Below, piece after piece: positions 1-7,777 of a DNA stretch of 9,163 nucleotides. Numbering within the stretch: position 1 is the first letter of the stretch; every line of letters begins with the position of its first letter. The stretch comes from an uncultured Bacteroidia bacterium. GTDB taxonomy: Bacteria; Bacteroidota; Bacteroidia; Bacteroidales; UBA932. Below the pieces are notes generated by a model. It was not told where the DNA came from. It ran no database searches and saw only the letters and a list, made by a program, of their open reading frames with translations. Location: the NCBI GenBank assembly GCA_902797895.1, contig CADBUS010000087.1, positions 1 to 9,163 on the forward strand. The letters run 5' to 3'. Both the position numbers and the translations under genes were made by a program.

Positions 1-186
1 TGTGAGAGGTATGTTGGTTCTGATACTATCCGGAATAGTCTTTACAATAACAGGAGGAATTGTATCTTTTGGGCCGCCGGTTGGGCCTTGCGAGGTGTTT
101 GCGCAGCTGTGAGAATAGAGTATATACACAACAGCCGCTGCAATCAAAATCACTCTCTTTATTATCTTCTCTGCTTTGTTTCTCAT
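1..186 (-). CDS. Ig-like domain lipoprotein, N-terminal 62 residues (partial, runs off the left edge)
   Basis: Too short to be listed as a long frame, but clearly a gene start: ATG at 186-184 opens a frame that stays open to base 1. Residues 1-10 are basic (MRNKAEKIIK), 11-24 are hydrophobic, and Cys28 follows in YSHSC, so this looks like a lipoprotein signal peptide with a relaxed lipobox. After the Cys comes ANTSQGPTGGPKDTIPPVIV. This Gly/Pro-rich lead followed by DTIPP is the opening I know from Bacteroidetes lipoproteins carrying a bacterial Ig-like (SbsA/Big_5-type) domain. Directly after the Cys there is no acidic stretch of the kind known as a surface-export signal, so a periplasm-facing anchor is more likely (inference). 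It starts 12 bases after the rel stop and is probably co-transcribed with it. The rest of the protein, and thus its function, lies outside the window. Confidence 0.75.
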   Translation of the reverse strand, partial: MRNKAEKIIKRVILIAAAVVYILYSHSCANTSQGPTGGPKDTIPPVIVKTIPDSIRTNIPLT

Positions 187-198
187 CTTTTAAGATTC

Positions 199-2493
199 TT
201 AATCGGTGTTCTTTACATCAACTCTCCATACAGAATCTATTCCCTTGATCTGCTGGATATTCTTTATAATATCCTCAAGGTCGTTTGTATTGTGTACGTA
301 GAGGTCTATATACCCCTCAAAAATGCTGTCGTGAGTCTCAAAAAATATCTTGCGGATATTTACAGAGAGCATTAGAGTTATATATTTTGTTACATCATTT
401 ACAATTCCGAGCCTATCTATTCCCTTGAGCTGTATGCGTGTAAGGAATGAGAGTATGGTGTGTTTGGTCCACTTGGCATTTATAATTTTGCTGCCGTTGC
501 GGCTTGCCATTGCAACTGCAACGGGGCATATCTTTTTGTGTACAATAACCTGATTATTATCTACAAAGCCAATTATAGGATCTCCCGGAATAGGGCGGCA
601 ACACTCGGCAACCTTGTAACTGAGGGTTTTATCTATTGGATTCTCCTCCAACAGATAATCTTTGCGGGTATCTATGGTCCTATTGTCTGCCGCTTGCTGC
701 CGGCCCTTTTTAGCACTGTTTTTTGACTCCGTATTCTCCTCTTTACCTCTCCAAAACTGGAAATTCCAGTACTTTACAAGTTTGTTCTCCTTATTCTTTT
801 TAAGAATCTCTCCAAGGTTGGAGAGGTTGATAACCCCTGCGCCAATTTTGCTGTAAAGCTCATCTTTGCTATTTACATTATACTCAGCAAATACCTTTTT
901 CAAAACTCCGGTCTGAGATTTTACCCCATACTTTTCCAGCTCTCTCTCCAAAATCTCCTGCCCCAATTTTATGGAGTCTTTGGCTTCAGCCTTCAGAAAA
1001 TCTGTAATAAGGGTTTTGGCTTTGGCCGTTTTCACAAACTCTAACCATTGGCGTTGAGGTTTTTGGGAAGCTGCGGTAAGAATCTCAATCTGGTCTCCGT
1101 TTCTTAAAGGTTGTGAGAGAGAGGCGAGTTTAAGATTTACCTTGGCGGCAATGGCCTTGTTGCCAATCTCGGAGTGAATAGCGTAGGCAAAATCCAAAAC
1201 GGTGGAGCCTTTCTCCATAAGTTTGGATTCTCCTGCTGGAGTGAATACGTGTATCTCCTTGGATAATAAGCCTGTGTGGAAGTTATCCAAAAATTCCAAG
1301 GCGTTGGCATCGGGATTTTCAAGTACACCTCTTACCATATTGAGCCAGGAATCCATATCGTTTTCGTTGGATTTGGTGCCTCCCTCCTTGTAGTTCCAAT
1401 GGGCGGCAACTCCCTTTTCTGCAATGGCATCCATTCTAACGCTCCTTATCTGCACCTCAACCCAGCCTCCCTGCGGGCTCATAAGGGTACAGTGTAGGGC
1501 TTCATAACCATTTGACTTTGGTGTACTTACCCAATCGCGAATACGGTCTGTATTAGATTTGTAATCCTCAGATATAAGAGTGTAGATATCCCAGCATTGC
1601 TTTCTCTCCGAGCTGCCCTGCTTGGGGGTAAATACAATTCTTACCGCAAAGAGGTCATATATCTCCTCAAATGGTATTCCCTTGTTTCTCATCTTGTTCC
1701 AGATGGAGTAGGGGGTTTTTATCCTTTTGGAGATTGTAAACTTATACATAGCCCCCTCCAAGAGTTTGGATATAGGCTCAATAAAGTTATCTATGGCAAT
1801 TCCCTTTGTTTGAGTATATTCATCTATGCGGCGCGTAATCTCGTTATACTCCTCCGGCTGTCTGAATTTGAGCCAGATATTCTCCATCTCCGATTTAATG
1901 CTGTAAAGACCGAGCCTATGGGCCAGAGGAATAAAGATATACATAGTCTCGCTGAGTATCTTATCCTGCTTGCGCTCCGGCATAGAGTCTATTGTTCTGA
2001 GGTTATGCAGCCTGTCTGCCAGCTTAATGAGTATAACCCTAACATCGTCGTTAAGGGTAAGGAGCATTCTCTTAAAGTTCTCTGCCTGAAGCGATTTCTC
2101 ATCTTCATTTCCTCCCTCCATATTGCCGAGCATTGCAGATTTTATTTTTGTAAGCCCATCTACCAAAGAGGCAATTTTTGCCCCGAACATTCTCTCAATA
2201 TCCTCAACTGTATAGTCTGTATCCTCTACAACATCGTGTAGCAGAGCGGCTACTATAGATTTGTAACCCAAACCAATCTCTTGCACAACAATCTTGGCAA
2301 CAGCAATCGGGTGGGTGATATATGGCTCTCCCGATTTGCGCCTGACTCCGTAATGGGCCTTGTTTGCAAACTCAAAAGCCTTTATCACCCCCTCATACTC
2401 CTGCTGTGTGGCACAGCGCTTTAGAGCGGCAAGGCGCAAAGACTCAAACTCTTTTTGTATCAGTTGGTTATCTTCTATAGTAAAATCACTCAT
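199..2493 (-). CDS. rel: Bifunctional (p)ppGpp synthetase/hydrolase, RelA/SpoT family (Rel)
   Basis: Cytosolic enzyme of the stringent response that makes (p)ppGpp from ATP and GTP/GDP and hydrolyses it. The 764 residues match full-length long RSH proteins. The HD hydrolase domain spans about 25-200: H47, H61 in THP, H86-D87 in HDVVEDTD, and D160/N164 in KLADRLHNL, all intact. The synthetase domain spans about 235-365: R257/K259, D280 in YDLFAVRIV, Y330 and H334 in SNGYEALH, E347 in EVQIRS. The diagnostic motif before the substrate loop is RIRD (317-320), close to the RxKD of bifunctional enzymes and unlike the acidic ExDD of synthesis-only RelA, so both activities are expected. TGS domain: about 413-473, with H440 in AYAIHSEIG. 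A Cys-type zinc-finger-like domain has C631, C632, H652 and C656. The ACT domain spans about 683-762. ATG start, 50 bases after hydG; no strong ribosome site is seen. Confidence 0.97.
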   Translation of the reverse strand: MSDFTIEDNQLIQKEFESLRLAALKRCATQQEYEGVIKAFEFANKAHYGVRRKSGEPYITHPIAVAKIVVQEIGLGYKSIVAALLHDVVEDTDYTVEDIERMFGAKIASLVDGLTKIKSAMLGNMEGGNEDEKSLQAENFKRMLLTLNDDVRVILIKLADRLHNLRTIDSMPERKQDKILSETMYIFIPLAHRLGLYSIKSEMENIWLKFRQPEEYNEITRRIDEYTQTKGIAIDNFIEPISKLLEGAMYKFTISKRIKTPYSIWNKMRNKGIPFEEIYDLFAVRIVFTPKQGSSERKQCWDIYTLISEDYKSNTDRIRDWVSTPKSNGYEALHCTLMSPQGGWVEVQIRSVRMDAIAEKGVAAHWNYKEGGTKSNENDMDSWLNMVRGVLENPDANALEFLDNFHTGLLSKEIHVFTPAGESKLMEKGSTVLDFAYAIHSEIGNKAIAAKVNLKLASLSQPLRNGDQIEILTAASQKPQRQWLEFVKTAKAKTLITDFLKAEAKDSIKLGQEILERELEKYGVKSQTGVLKKVFAEYNVNSKDELYSKIGAGVINLSNLGEILKKNKENKLVKYWNFQFWRGKEENTESKNSAKKGRQQAADNRTIDTRKDYLLEENPIDKTLSYKVAECCRPIPGDPIIGFVDNNQVIVHKKICPVAVAMASRNGSKIINAKWTKHTILSFLTRIQLKGIDRLGIVNDVTKYITLMLSVNIRKIFFETHDSIFEGYIDLYVHNTNDLEDIIKNIQQIKGIDSVWRVDVKNTD

Positions 2494-2543
2494 CCCTTTA
2501 TAACTTTCTAATATGCTTGCAATGTGCAGGTTATGCTCTGTAA

Positions 2544-3977
2544 CTATACTCTCAAATCTCTCTCTCCGGCTTTTGCCGCCTCTATCTTCTTTTGGAGCCC
2601 CTGCTTGAATGTTCCATCTTCCATTTGTGCCAACTCCTTCTCTATAAGCCTGTAACCCTCGGCCTTAGTCTCTGCAGAGGCGTAGTCTTCTAAATACTCT
2701 ATAAGTGTAAGCAGGGCATTTGGAGTACAGAATTTCTTTATAAATCCGGGTATGGCAAACTCCATAAAGTGCTCGCCTGTTCTGCCTGCTCTGTAGCAAG
2801 AGGTGCAGAAGCTCGGTATAAAATCTTCACTCATAAGCCATCTGACAGCCTCATCCAAATTTCTGGTATCTCCTACCTGGAACTGCTCCTCGTTCAGATT
2901 TTGAGTAGAGCCCTTTGGCTTTTCATAGCCGCCAATCTCCAATCTGGTTCCTGCATCTATCTGAGATACGCCAAAGTGGATAACCTCGTTCCTTATAGCA
3001 GGGCTCTCTCTGGCAGTCATAATCATTCCTGTGTATGGTACAGAGAGCCTGAGTATTGCAACGAGCCTCTTAAACTCCTCATCTGTAGTTTTGTATGGCA
3101 GCGGCAAGTTCATATCCGTAGCCGGTTGTATTCTTGGGAAGCTGATTGTATGCGGCCCAACTCCAAACCTCTCTTTAAGGTGTATTGCGTGTGAGACAAG
3201 GCCAAGAGTCTCAAATCTCCAATCGTAAAGCCCCACCAAAGCTCCTATTCCAAGGTCATCTATTCCGGCCTCAAAAGCTCTGTCCAAACCATCCAATCTC
3301 CACATAAAGTCTCCCTTTATTGTGTTGGCAGGGTGGTATTTGGCGTAGGTCTCCTTATGGTAGGTCTCTTGGAAAATCTGATATGTTCCAATGCCTTCTG
3401 CCTTAATTATCTTATAACCATCTACATCCAATGGTGCAGCATTTATGTTCACTCTTCTTATAGCTCCCTTTCCGGAGCGTACAGAATATACCTTGCTTAC
3501 ACAGCCGGCTATATATTCCGGCGAGTAGAGAGGCGATTCTCCAAATACAAGAATCAGCCTTTTATGCCCCTCATTCTCAAGAGATATGACCTCTTTTACA
3601 AGCTGCTCTTCTGTTAGAGTGCGGCGCACTGTGTTGTGGGAACTCTTTCTGAAACCGCAATAGGCACAGTCGTTTACGCAATGGTTGCCGATGTAGAGCG
3701 GCGCAAAGAGCACAATCCTATTGCCGTAAATCACCTTTTTAAGCTCTCTTGCAGCATTATACAACTCCTCCAATCCCTCCTTTGAGGTAATTGCAAGCAG
3801 CGCAGCCGTCTCCTGTAGCGTAAGAGGGGTTTTACTCAGCGATTTGGCAAAAATCTCTCTATAGTGCCCTTTGTCCTCTTTTGTGCTTTTTATCAGGCTA
3901 TGGAGTTTTTCGGAGTCGATAAAATCTACCGCCCCCTTGCTCAGGCTTTTATTCAATTCTATTCCCGACAGTTTCAT
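2544..3977 (-). CDS. hydG: [FeFe] hydrogenase H-cluster radical SAM maturase HydG (tyrosine lyase)
   Basis: HydG cleaves tyrosine to p-cresol and dehydroglycine, from which the CO and CN ligands of the [FeFe]-hydrogenase H-cluster are made. The 477 residues fit the family. The radical SAM cluster motif CX3CX2C is at C100, C104 and C107 (NHCVNDCAYCGFRKSSH). The C-terminal auxiliary-cluster motif CX2CX22C is at C391, C394 and C417 (CTSCYRAGRTGEHFMEF ... FCTPNAL). That second motif separates HydG from its relative ThiH, the thiazole-synthesis tyrosine lyase, which lacks it. Other family wording includes FGESPLYSPEY at 145-155 and the segment around 200-216 (IFQETYHKETYAKYHP). It starts 15 bases after the thioesterase stop. 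HydE, HydF and the hydrogenase are not in the window, so hydG is separated from its partners here; they are expected elsewhere in the genome. Confidence 0.96.
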   Translation of the reverse strand: MKLSGIELNKSLSKGAVDFIDSEKLHSLIKSTKEDKGHYREIFAKSLSKTPLTLQETAALLAITSKEGLEELYNAARELKKVIYGNRIVLFAPLYIGNHCVNDCAYCGFRKSSHNTVRRTLTEEQLVKEVISLENEGHKRLILVFGESPLYSPEYIAGCVSKVYSVRSGKGAIRRVNINAAPLDVDGYKIIKAEGIGTYQIFQETYHKETYAKYHPANTIKGDFMWRLDGLDRAFEAGIDDLGIGALVGLYDWRFETLGLVSHAIHLKERFGVGPHTISFPRIQPATDMNLPLPYKTTDEEFKRLVAILRLSVPYTGMIMTARESPAIRNEVIHFGVSQIDAGTRLEIGGYEKPKGSTQNLNEEQFQVGDTRNLDEAVRWLMSEDFIPSFCTSCYRAGRTGEHFMEFAIPGFIKKFCTPNALLTLIEYLEDYASAETKAEGYRLIEKELAQMEDGTFKQGLQKKIEAAKAGERDLRV

Positions 3978-3992
3978 ATCTTATTGATTCTC

Positions 3993-4391
3993 TTAGTTGT
4001 TGGCTGTTGTTGCCTTTATTTTTTCCAAAAACTTTTCAGGACTTACAATAAACCTTGTGTGAGTGCCCTTTCCAATCTCTCCTTTGTTGTCGTATGCCGT
4101 TACGCGGAAAGAGATAGCTTTTCTGTCTATCTTCTCCACTACCGCCTCGGCCCAAACCTGAGTGCCCGGTAAGCAGGCTCTAAGGTGCTGTATATGCAGC
4201 TCTATTCCAACACTATCCAGCCCAACAGGCTCTTTTTTGAGCAGCAGAAAAGCCGCCTCTTCCATCATAGAAATCATTGCCGGAGTGGAGAATACAGGCA
4301 GAGCTCCGGTTCCGAATGCCGCTGCTGTATTATGCTCTGTAACCTCTCTGCGAGCAATGTTGCTCATTCCTATCTTTATATCTTCTATCAT
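3993..4391 (-). CDS. FlK-type hotdog-fold acyl-CoA thioesterase family protein
   Basis: A 132-residue single-domain protein that looks like the hotdog-fold thioesterases of the fluoroacetyl-CoA thioesterase (FlK) type. Visible family features are VTEHNTAAAFGTGALPVFSTPAMISMMEEAA in outline: V17-T18, the GTG turn at 27-29, T36 in FSTPAM, and E44. These are followed by H69 in IQHLRACLPGT, where the helix-strand turn presents the conserved His, and by GKGTHTRFIV (108-116) on the last strand. T36, E44 and H69 lie at spacings like those of the Thr-Glu-His catalytic triad described for FlK. It would hydrolyse a small acyl-CoA in the cytosol. The substrate cannot be read from the sequence, and there is no reason to think it is fluoroacetate. 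It sits between fprA (20 bases upstream) and hydG (15 bases downstream), so it is probably co-expressed with an anaerobic redox group. Confidence 0.85.
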   Translation of the reverse strand: MIEDIKIGMSNIARREVTEHNTAAAFGTGALPVFSTPAMISMMEEAAFLLLKKEPVGLDSVGIELHIQHLRACLPGTQVWAEAVVEKIDRKAISFRVTAYDNKGEIGKGTHTRFIVSPEKFLEKIKATTANN

Positions 4392-4411
4392 ATCTGTAAA
4401 TCAATAAGTTA

Positions 4412-5608
4412 CTACTCTTTAACAGCTTTTGAAAAGTTATTTACAAACTCCTGCGCGGTGGCAGAAATTTTACTCTCCGTAGGAGCTCCAAGAGCTTCTA
4501 CTATCGGGAGTACGGTATTTATATTCTGCTCCTGCGCAAACTTTGCAATGGCCTTTGCTCCGGCTCCGTTCCAGCCGCTTGTTCCAAAGATACCCATAAC
4601 TTTGTTCTTAGGGCTCATTATCTTAATCTCGTTGCAAAGATGCTCCATCATAGGGTGCATATAGGTATTGTAGGCGCAGCTGCCGAGCAGCAATCCCTTG
4701 AATCTGAGAATATCACTCAAAATATATGATACGTGTGTTTTTGAGACGTCGTATGTTCTTATGTTCTTTACACCTGCATTGTGAAGCATTGCTCCAAGCC
4801 GGTCTGCCAGATTGGCGGTATTGCCGTACATTGAGGCATATACAATTACAACCCCCTCCTCAGATTTGTGGGCGGCCCAATCTGCATAGAGCCCAACAAC
4901 CCTTGCAGGAGCCTCTTTCCAAACCACTCCGTGCGAAGGAGCTATAACCTTGAACTCCACACCGCTGAGCTTGTTTATTGCGCGAGTTACCATCTGGCTG
5001 TATTTAGATACGATGTTGGAGTAGTATCTTCTCATTTCAGGAATAAGAATCTCATCCATATTGTAATCGCTATCAAAAATACCTCCGTCCAAAGTACCAT
5101 AACTGCCAAAGGCATCGCAGGTAAAGAGTACAAGATCTTTAAGATCGAGCGTAACCATAGTCTCCGGCCAATGTACCCAAGGTACGGCGGCAAACTTGAG
5201 CGTTCCCTCTCCTATGGATAGCTCATCGCCGTCGTTAATGCACATAAAGCTCTCTTTATCAACTCCGTAGTATTTTTCAAGCAGTTCAAAGGTCTTACTG
5301 TTGCCTATCAGCTTTACGGCAGGGTACTTTGCAAGCACGCTCTTAATCATACCGGAGTGGTCCGGCTCCATATGGTTTACAACAAGGTAATCCAAAGCCT
5401 TGCCGCCAAGCAGGCTCTCTATCTTATCCAGGAACTCGCCGTCTGAACCATACTCAACCGTATCTATAAGCACATTTTTTTTATCTTTAATCAGATACGA
5501 GTTGTATGAAACTCCGTATGGAATAGGCCAATTATTTTCAAAAAGTGTTGTTCTCCTGTCGTTTACACCAATGTAGGTGATTCTCTCTGTAATTTTGAAT
5601 GTTCTCAT
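4412..5608 (-). CDS. fprA: Flavodiiron protein (A-type flavoprotein, FprA family)
   Basis: Cytosolic two-domain enzyme that reduces O2 to water and/or NO to N2O, normally fed by rubredoxin or a related carrier. The 398 residues are the size of a class A enzyme without extra C-terminal domains. The N-terminal metallo-beta-lactamase-like domain (about 1-245) has a complete diiron ligand set: H79, E81, D83 and H84 in NHMEPDHSG, H146 in VPWVHWPET, D165 in TCDAFGSYG, and H226 in PSHGVVW. The C-terminal flavodoxin-like domain starts near 252 with the FMN phosphate loop YASMYGNTANLA (257-268), followed by GSCAYNTYMHPMM and FGTSGWNGAGAKA. O2 versus NO preference cannot be told from sequence. No rubredoxin gene is in the window. 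It lies 34 bases after ligA and 20 before the thioesterase. Its company with hydG suggests oxygen protection in an anaerobe, which is inference. Confidence 0.95.
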   Translation of the reverse strand: MRTFKITERITYIGVNDRRTTLFENNWPIPYGVSYNSYLIKDKKNVLIDTVEYGSDGEFLDKIESLLGGKALDYLVVNHMEPDHSGMIKSVLAKYPAVKLIGNSKTFELLEKYYGVDKESFMCINDGDELSIGEGTLKFAAVPWVHWPETMVTLDLKDLVLFTCDAFGSYGTLDGGIFDSDYNMDEILIPEMRRYYSNIVSKYSQMVTRAINKLSGVEFKVIAPSHGVVWKEAPARVVGLYADWAAHKSEEGVVIVYASMYGNTANLADRLGAMLHNAGVKNIRTYDVSKTHVSYILSDILRFKGLLLGSCAYNTYMHPMMEHLCNEIKIMSPKNKVMGIFGTSGWNGAGAKAIAKFAQEQNINTVLPIVEALGAPTESKISATAQEFVNNFSKAVKE

Positions 5609-5642
5609 TCTGCGCTATTTTTAATCTGTTATCTATTCTATT

Positions 5643-7724
5643 CTAAAAGAGTTTAAGTTGGTTGTCATCTCCACTATCATCATTTGTGGCAGACTCTTTT
5701 TGAGGTGGATCGGAGCCTCCTGCCGCTATGGCATAAAACTCCTCCTCGCTAATTATGGGAATACCGAGCTTTTGCGCTTTTGCAATTTTGGAATCCCCTG
5801 GCTTTGTTCCGGCCAAAAGGTATGTGGTAGAGGAGCTTACAGAGCTGCCTACCTTTCCTCCGTGAGCCTCTATGTAGAGCTTCATTGTTTCACGCGGTAT
5901 GGAGTAGTTGCCTGTAATCATAATTGTCATTCCTTTAAGCTCATCTGAAACAGGGGCTTGGCTCTTTGATTCAAACTGTAATCCTGCTTTTTTGAGAGCT
6001 GCTATGGTTTGCAGATTTTGCTCGTTGCTGCAAAAATCTACTATCGCCTGAGCTACGGTAGGGCCAACATCCTCCATAGCTGTAAGAGCCTCCATATTGG
6101 CCTCTATAATGTTGTCTATATTTTTGAATCCGGTGGCCAAAGCCTTTGCGGTAGTCTCCCCAATTAGCTTAATTCCAAGGCCATATAGAACTCTGCCAAA
6201 TGGAATCTCCTTGGATTTTTGCAAAGATGCCCTAAAATTTTTTACGCTCTTCTCTTTCCATTTCTCCAAAGAGAGCAGCTGCAAATCGCTGAGAGAGTAC
6301 AAATCCTCTATTCTTTTGATATATCCCTTTTGGCAAAGCTGGTCAATAGCCACCTCTCCCAAGTTTATATCCAATGCTTTGCGAGAGCAGAAATGCAGAA
6401 AACGCCCCTCTATCTGCGGCAGGCAACCCTCTGAATTCGGGCAGAAAAACTTAGCCTGCTCCGGATCTTTGATTAACGGAGTGGAACACGAAGGGCATAG
6501 CTTTGGAAATTCAAATTGGCGGCTATCTGCCGGTCGCTTATCCAATTCTACTCTTGTAATCTTTGGAATAATCTCTCCACCTTTTTCTACATATACATAA
6601 TCGCCAATCCTTATGTTGAGTATCTGCATCTGCTCTGCGTTATGGAGGGTGGCCCTCTTAACGGTAGTGCCGCTAAGTTGCACAGGCTCAAGGTTTGCCA
6701 CAGGGGTTACCGCACCGCTGCGCCCAACTTGATAATCTATTGAGAGTACCTTTGTGAGAGCCTCTTCCGGCTTGAACTTGTAAGCCACTGCCCAGCGCGG
6801 TGTTTTGGCTGTATATCCCAAGGCTTGCTGAACCGAGAGCTCATCTACCTTTACCACTACTCCGTCTGTAGGGTAGGGCAGTGAGGTTCTCTTTGTATCC
6901 CAGGAAGTTATGTACTCTACAACCTCATCTATAGTGTTGCACTTTTTGGAATGTTCGGAGATTGGCAACCCCCAAGAGAAGGCGTTGCTGAGAGTCTGAC
7001 TATGAAGCTCAAAATCTGAATCAGGAGCAATCAGATGATAGAGAACGCATTTAAGTCCTCTCTTGGCTACCTGGCTGCTGTCTAACATTTTGAGAGTGCC
7101 TGCCGCAGCATTTCTCGGGTTGGCAAAGGGCTGCTCCTCGTTCAGAATTTTATCATAGTTGAGTTTGTCAAATGCCTCAAAAGGCATATATACCTCTCCG
7201 CGTATTTCAAATTCAGGCGGATATGAGAATCCCTCATTCAGCTTTTCAGGTATTGAGGATATGGTTCTGATATTTCTTGTAACATCATCTCCGCTTGCGC
7301 CGTCTCCTCTTGTGAGCGCTCTTATCAATACCCCGTTGCGGTAGAGGAGATTTATTCCGGTACCGTCAAATTTAAGCTCGCAGTTGTATGTAAAGGGCTT
7401 ATCTGTAAGCCTTCTGACTCTTGCATCAAACTCTTTCAGCTCCTCTATGCTGTATGTATTTGCAAGGGAGAGCATTGGGTGCAGATGCTTATACTGCTTG
7501 AAAGGGGAGTTCTCTTTTTTGAGGTCGCTCCCCACCTTTTGAGTAGGAGAATCCTCTGTAATAAACTCAGGATAAAGAGCTTCTAACTGCGTAAGCTCCC
7601 TCAGAAGAGCATCAAAGGCATAATCAGATATGATGGGGGTATTTTCCACATAATACCTGCGGTTATGCTCGGCAATCTCCTTGCGTAAACTCTCTATTCT
7701 ATTTTTAGCTTCGGTTTTCTCCAT
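5643..7724 (-). CDS. ligA: NAD-dependent DNA ligase LigA
   Basis: Seals nicks in duplex DNA during replication and repair, using NAD+ as AMP donor. Numbered from ATG 7724 (693 residues): the Ia domain with YY and D-x-x-YD-like residues opens the protein; the adenylation motif KFDG gives catalytic K118; RGDG follows near 139-142; NPRNAAAG lies near 203-210 and TDGVVVKV near 286-293. The OB domain is about 315-395. The zinc finger is C410, C413, C428 and C434, the helix-hairpin-helix region about 455-580, and the BRCT domain about 595-672. After BRCT comes a polar acidic tail ending in QLKLF at the very C-terminus, which resembles a sliding-clamp binding peptide. The frame can be extended to a TTG at 7736, but that base falls at the predicted transcription start, so ATG 7724 is preferred. 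In KFDGTGI a Gly stands where Ala is common; the effect is unknown. First gene of the minus-strand train. Confidence 0.97.
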   Translation of the reverse strand: MEKTEAKNRIESLRKEIAEHNRRYYVENTPIISDYAFDALLRELTQLEALYPEFITEDSPTQKVGSDLKKENSPFKQYKHLHPMLSLANTYSIEELKEFDARVRRLTDKPFTYNCELKFDGTGINLLYRNGVLIRALTRGDGASGDDVTRNIRTISSIPEKLNEGFSYPPEFEIRGEVYMPFEAFDKLNYDKILNEEQPFANPRNAAAGTLKMLDSSQVAKRGLKCVLYHLIAPDSDFELHSQTLSNAFSWGLPISEHSKKCNTIDEVVEYITSWDTKRTSLPYPTDGVVVKVDELSVQQALGYTAKTPRWAVAYKFKPEEALTKVLSIDYQVGRSGAVTPVANLEPVQLSGTTVKRATLHNAEQMQILNIRIGDYVYVEKGGEIIPKITRVELDKRPADSRQFEFPKLCPSCSTPLIKDPEQAKFFCPNSEGCLPQIEGRFLHFCSRKALDINLGEVAIDQLCQKGYIKRIEDLYSLSDLQLLSLEKWKEKSVKNFRASLQKSKEIPFGRVLYGLGIKLIGETTAKALATGFKNIDNIIEANMEALTAMEDVGPTVAQAIVDFCSNEQNLQTIAALKKAGLQFESKSQAPVSDELKGMTIMITGNYSIPRETMKLYIEAHGGKVGSSVSSSTTYLLAGTKPGDSKIAKAQKLGIPIISEEEFYAIAAGGSDPPQKESATNDDSGDDNQLKLF

Positions 7725-7740
7725 AAGAATACTCAAGCCC

Positions 7741-7748
7741 CAAATTTA
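7741..7748 (-). promoter_or_regulatory. Predicted Bacteroidetes-type promoter (-7 element) for ligA and the downstream train
   Basis: Read on the minus strand the bases are TAAATTTG, a perfect match to the Bacteroidetes -7 consensus TAnnTTTG. Transcription would start about 5-8 bases downstream, near 7734-7736, leaving a leader of roughly 10 bases before ATG 7724. No good TTTG -33 box is present at 19-21 bases upstream, so this rests on the -7 match and position alone. No similar element was found in the gaps between the following genes. Confidence 0.55.
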
Positions 7749-7777
7749 ACCATTTTCCGAGAAAATTGGTACCTTTG
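7745..7777 (+). promoter_or_regulatory. Predicted Bacteroidetes-type promoter for the phosphofructokinase gene
   Basis: TACCTTTG at 7770-7777 matches the -7 consensus TAnnTTTG exactly. A TTTA at 7745-7748, one base off the -33 box TTTG, lies 21 bases upstream, at the long end of the usual spacing. The predicted start of transcription is about 7783, which puts the possible GTG start at 7777 outside the message and leaves a leader of about 20 bases before ATG 7804. The -33 candidate overlaps the ligA -7 element on the other strand. Confidence 0.6.
7750..7769. repeat. Short inverted repeat between the divergent promoters (possible operator)
   Basis: ATTTTC at 7752-7757 and GAAAAT at 7761-7766 are exact inverted copies around CGA. 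Outer CC (7750-7751) and GG (7768-7769) can also pair if one T is skipped. It fills the spacer between the two divergent -7 elements, where a dimeric regulator could touch both promoters. It is short and AT-rich, so chance is a real possibility. Confidence 0.35.

Noticed and set aside
1597..2241. 214-codon open frame on the plus strand
   Set aside because: It lies wholly antisense to the conserved hydrolase and synthetase parts of rel, with no recognisable protein features. The rel frame explains the bases.
2883..2898. 16-base direct match ctgctcctcgttcaga also present at 7131-7146
   Set aside because: Both copies encode LNEEQ inside hydG and ligA. Shared codon choice explains the match, and the flanks differ.
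2544..3977. ThiH (thiazole synthesis tyrosine lyase) as an alternative for hydG
   Set aside because: The protein has the C-terminal CX2CX22C cluster motif and HydG length; no thiamine genes are nearby.
6097..6600. 167-codon plus-strand open frame opposite ligA, and similar frames at 4185-4664 and 2769-3194
   Set aside because: All are antisense shadows of well-conserved genes, rich in Leu, Ser and Cys as expected from reversed codons, and show no family motif.
7725..7736. TTG start for ligA adding MSIL
   Set aside because: TTG falls at the predicted transcription start, and an ATG follows four codons later just before the conserved N-terminal helix.
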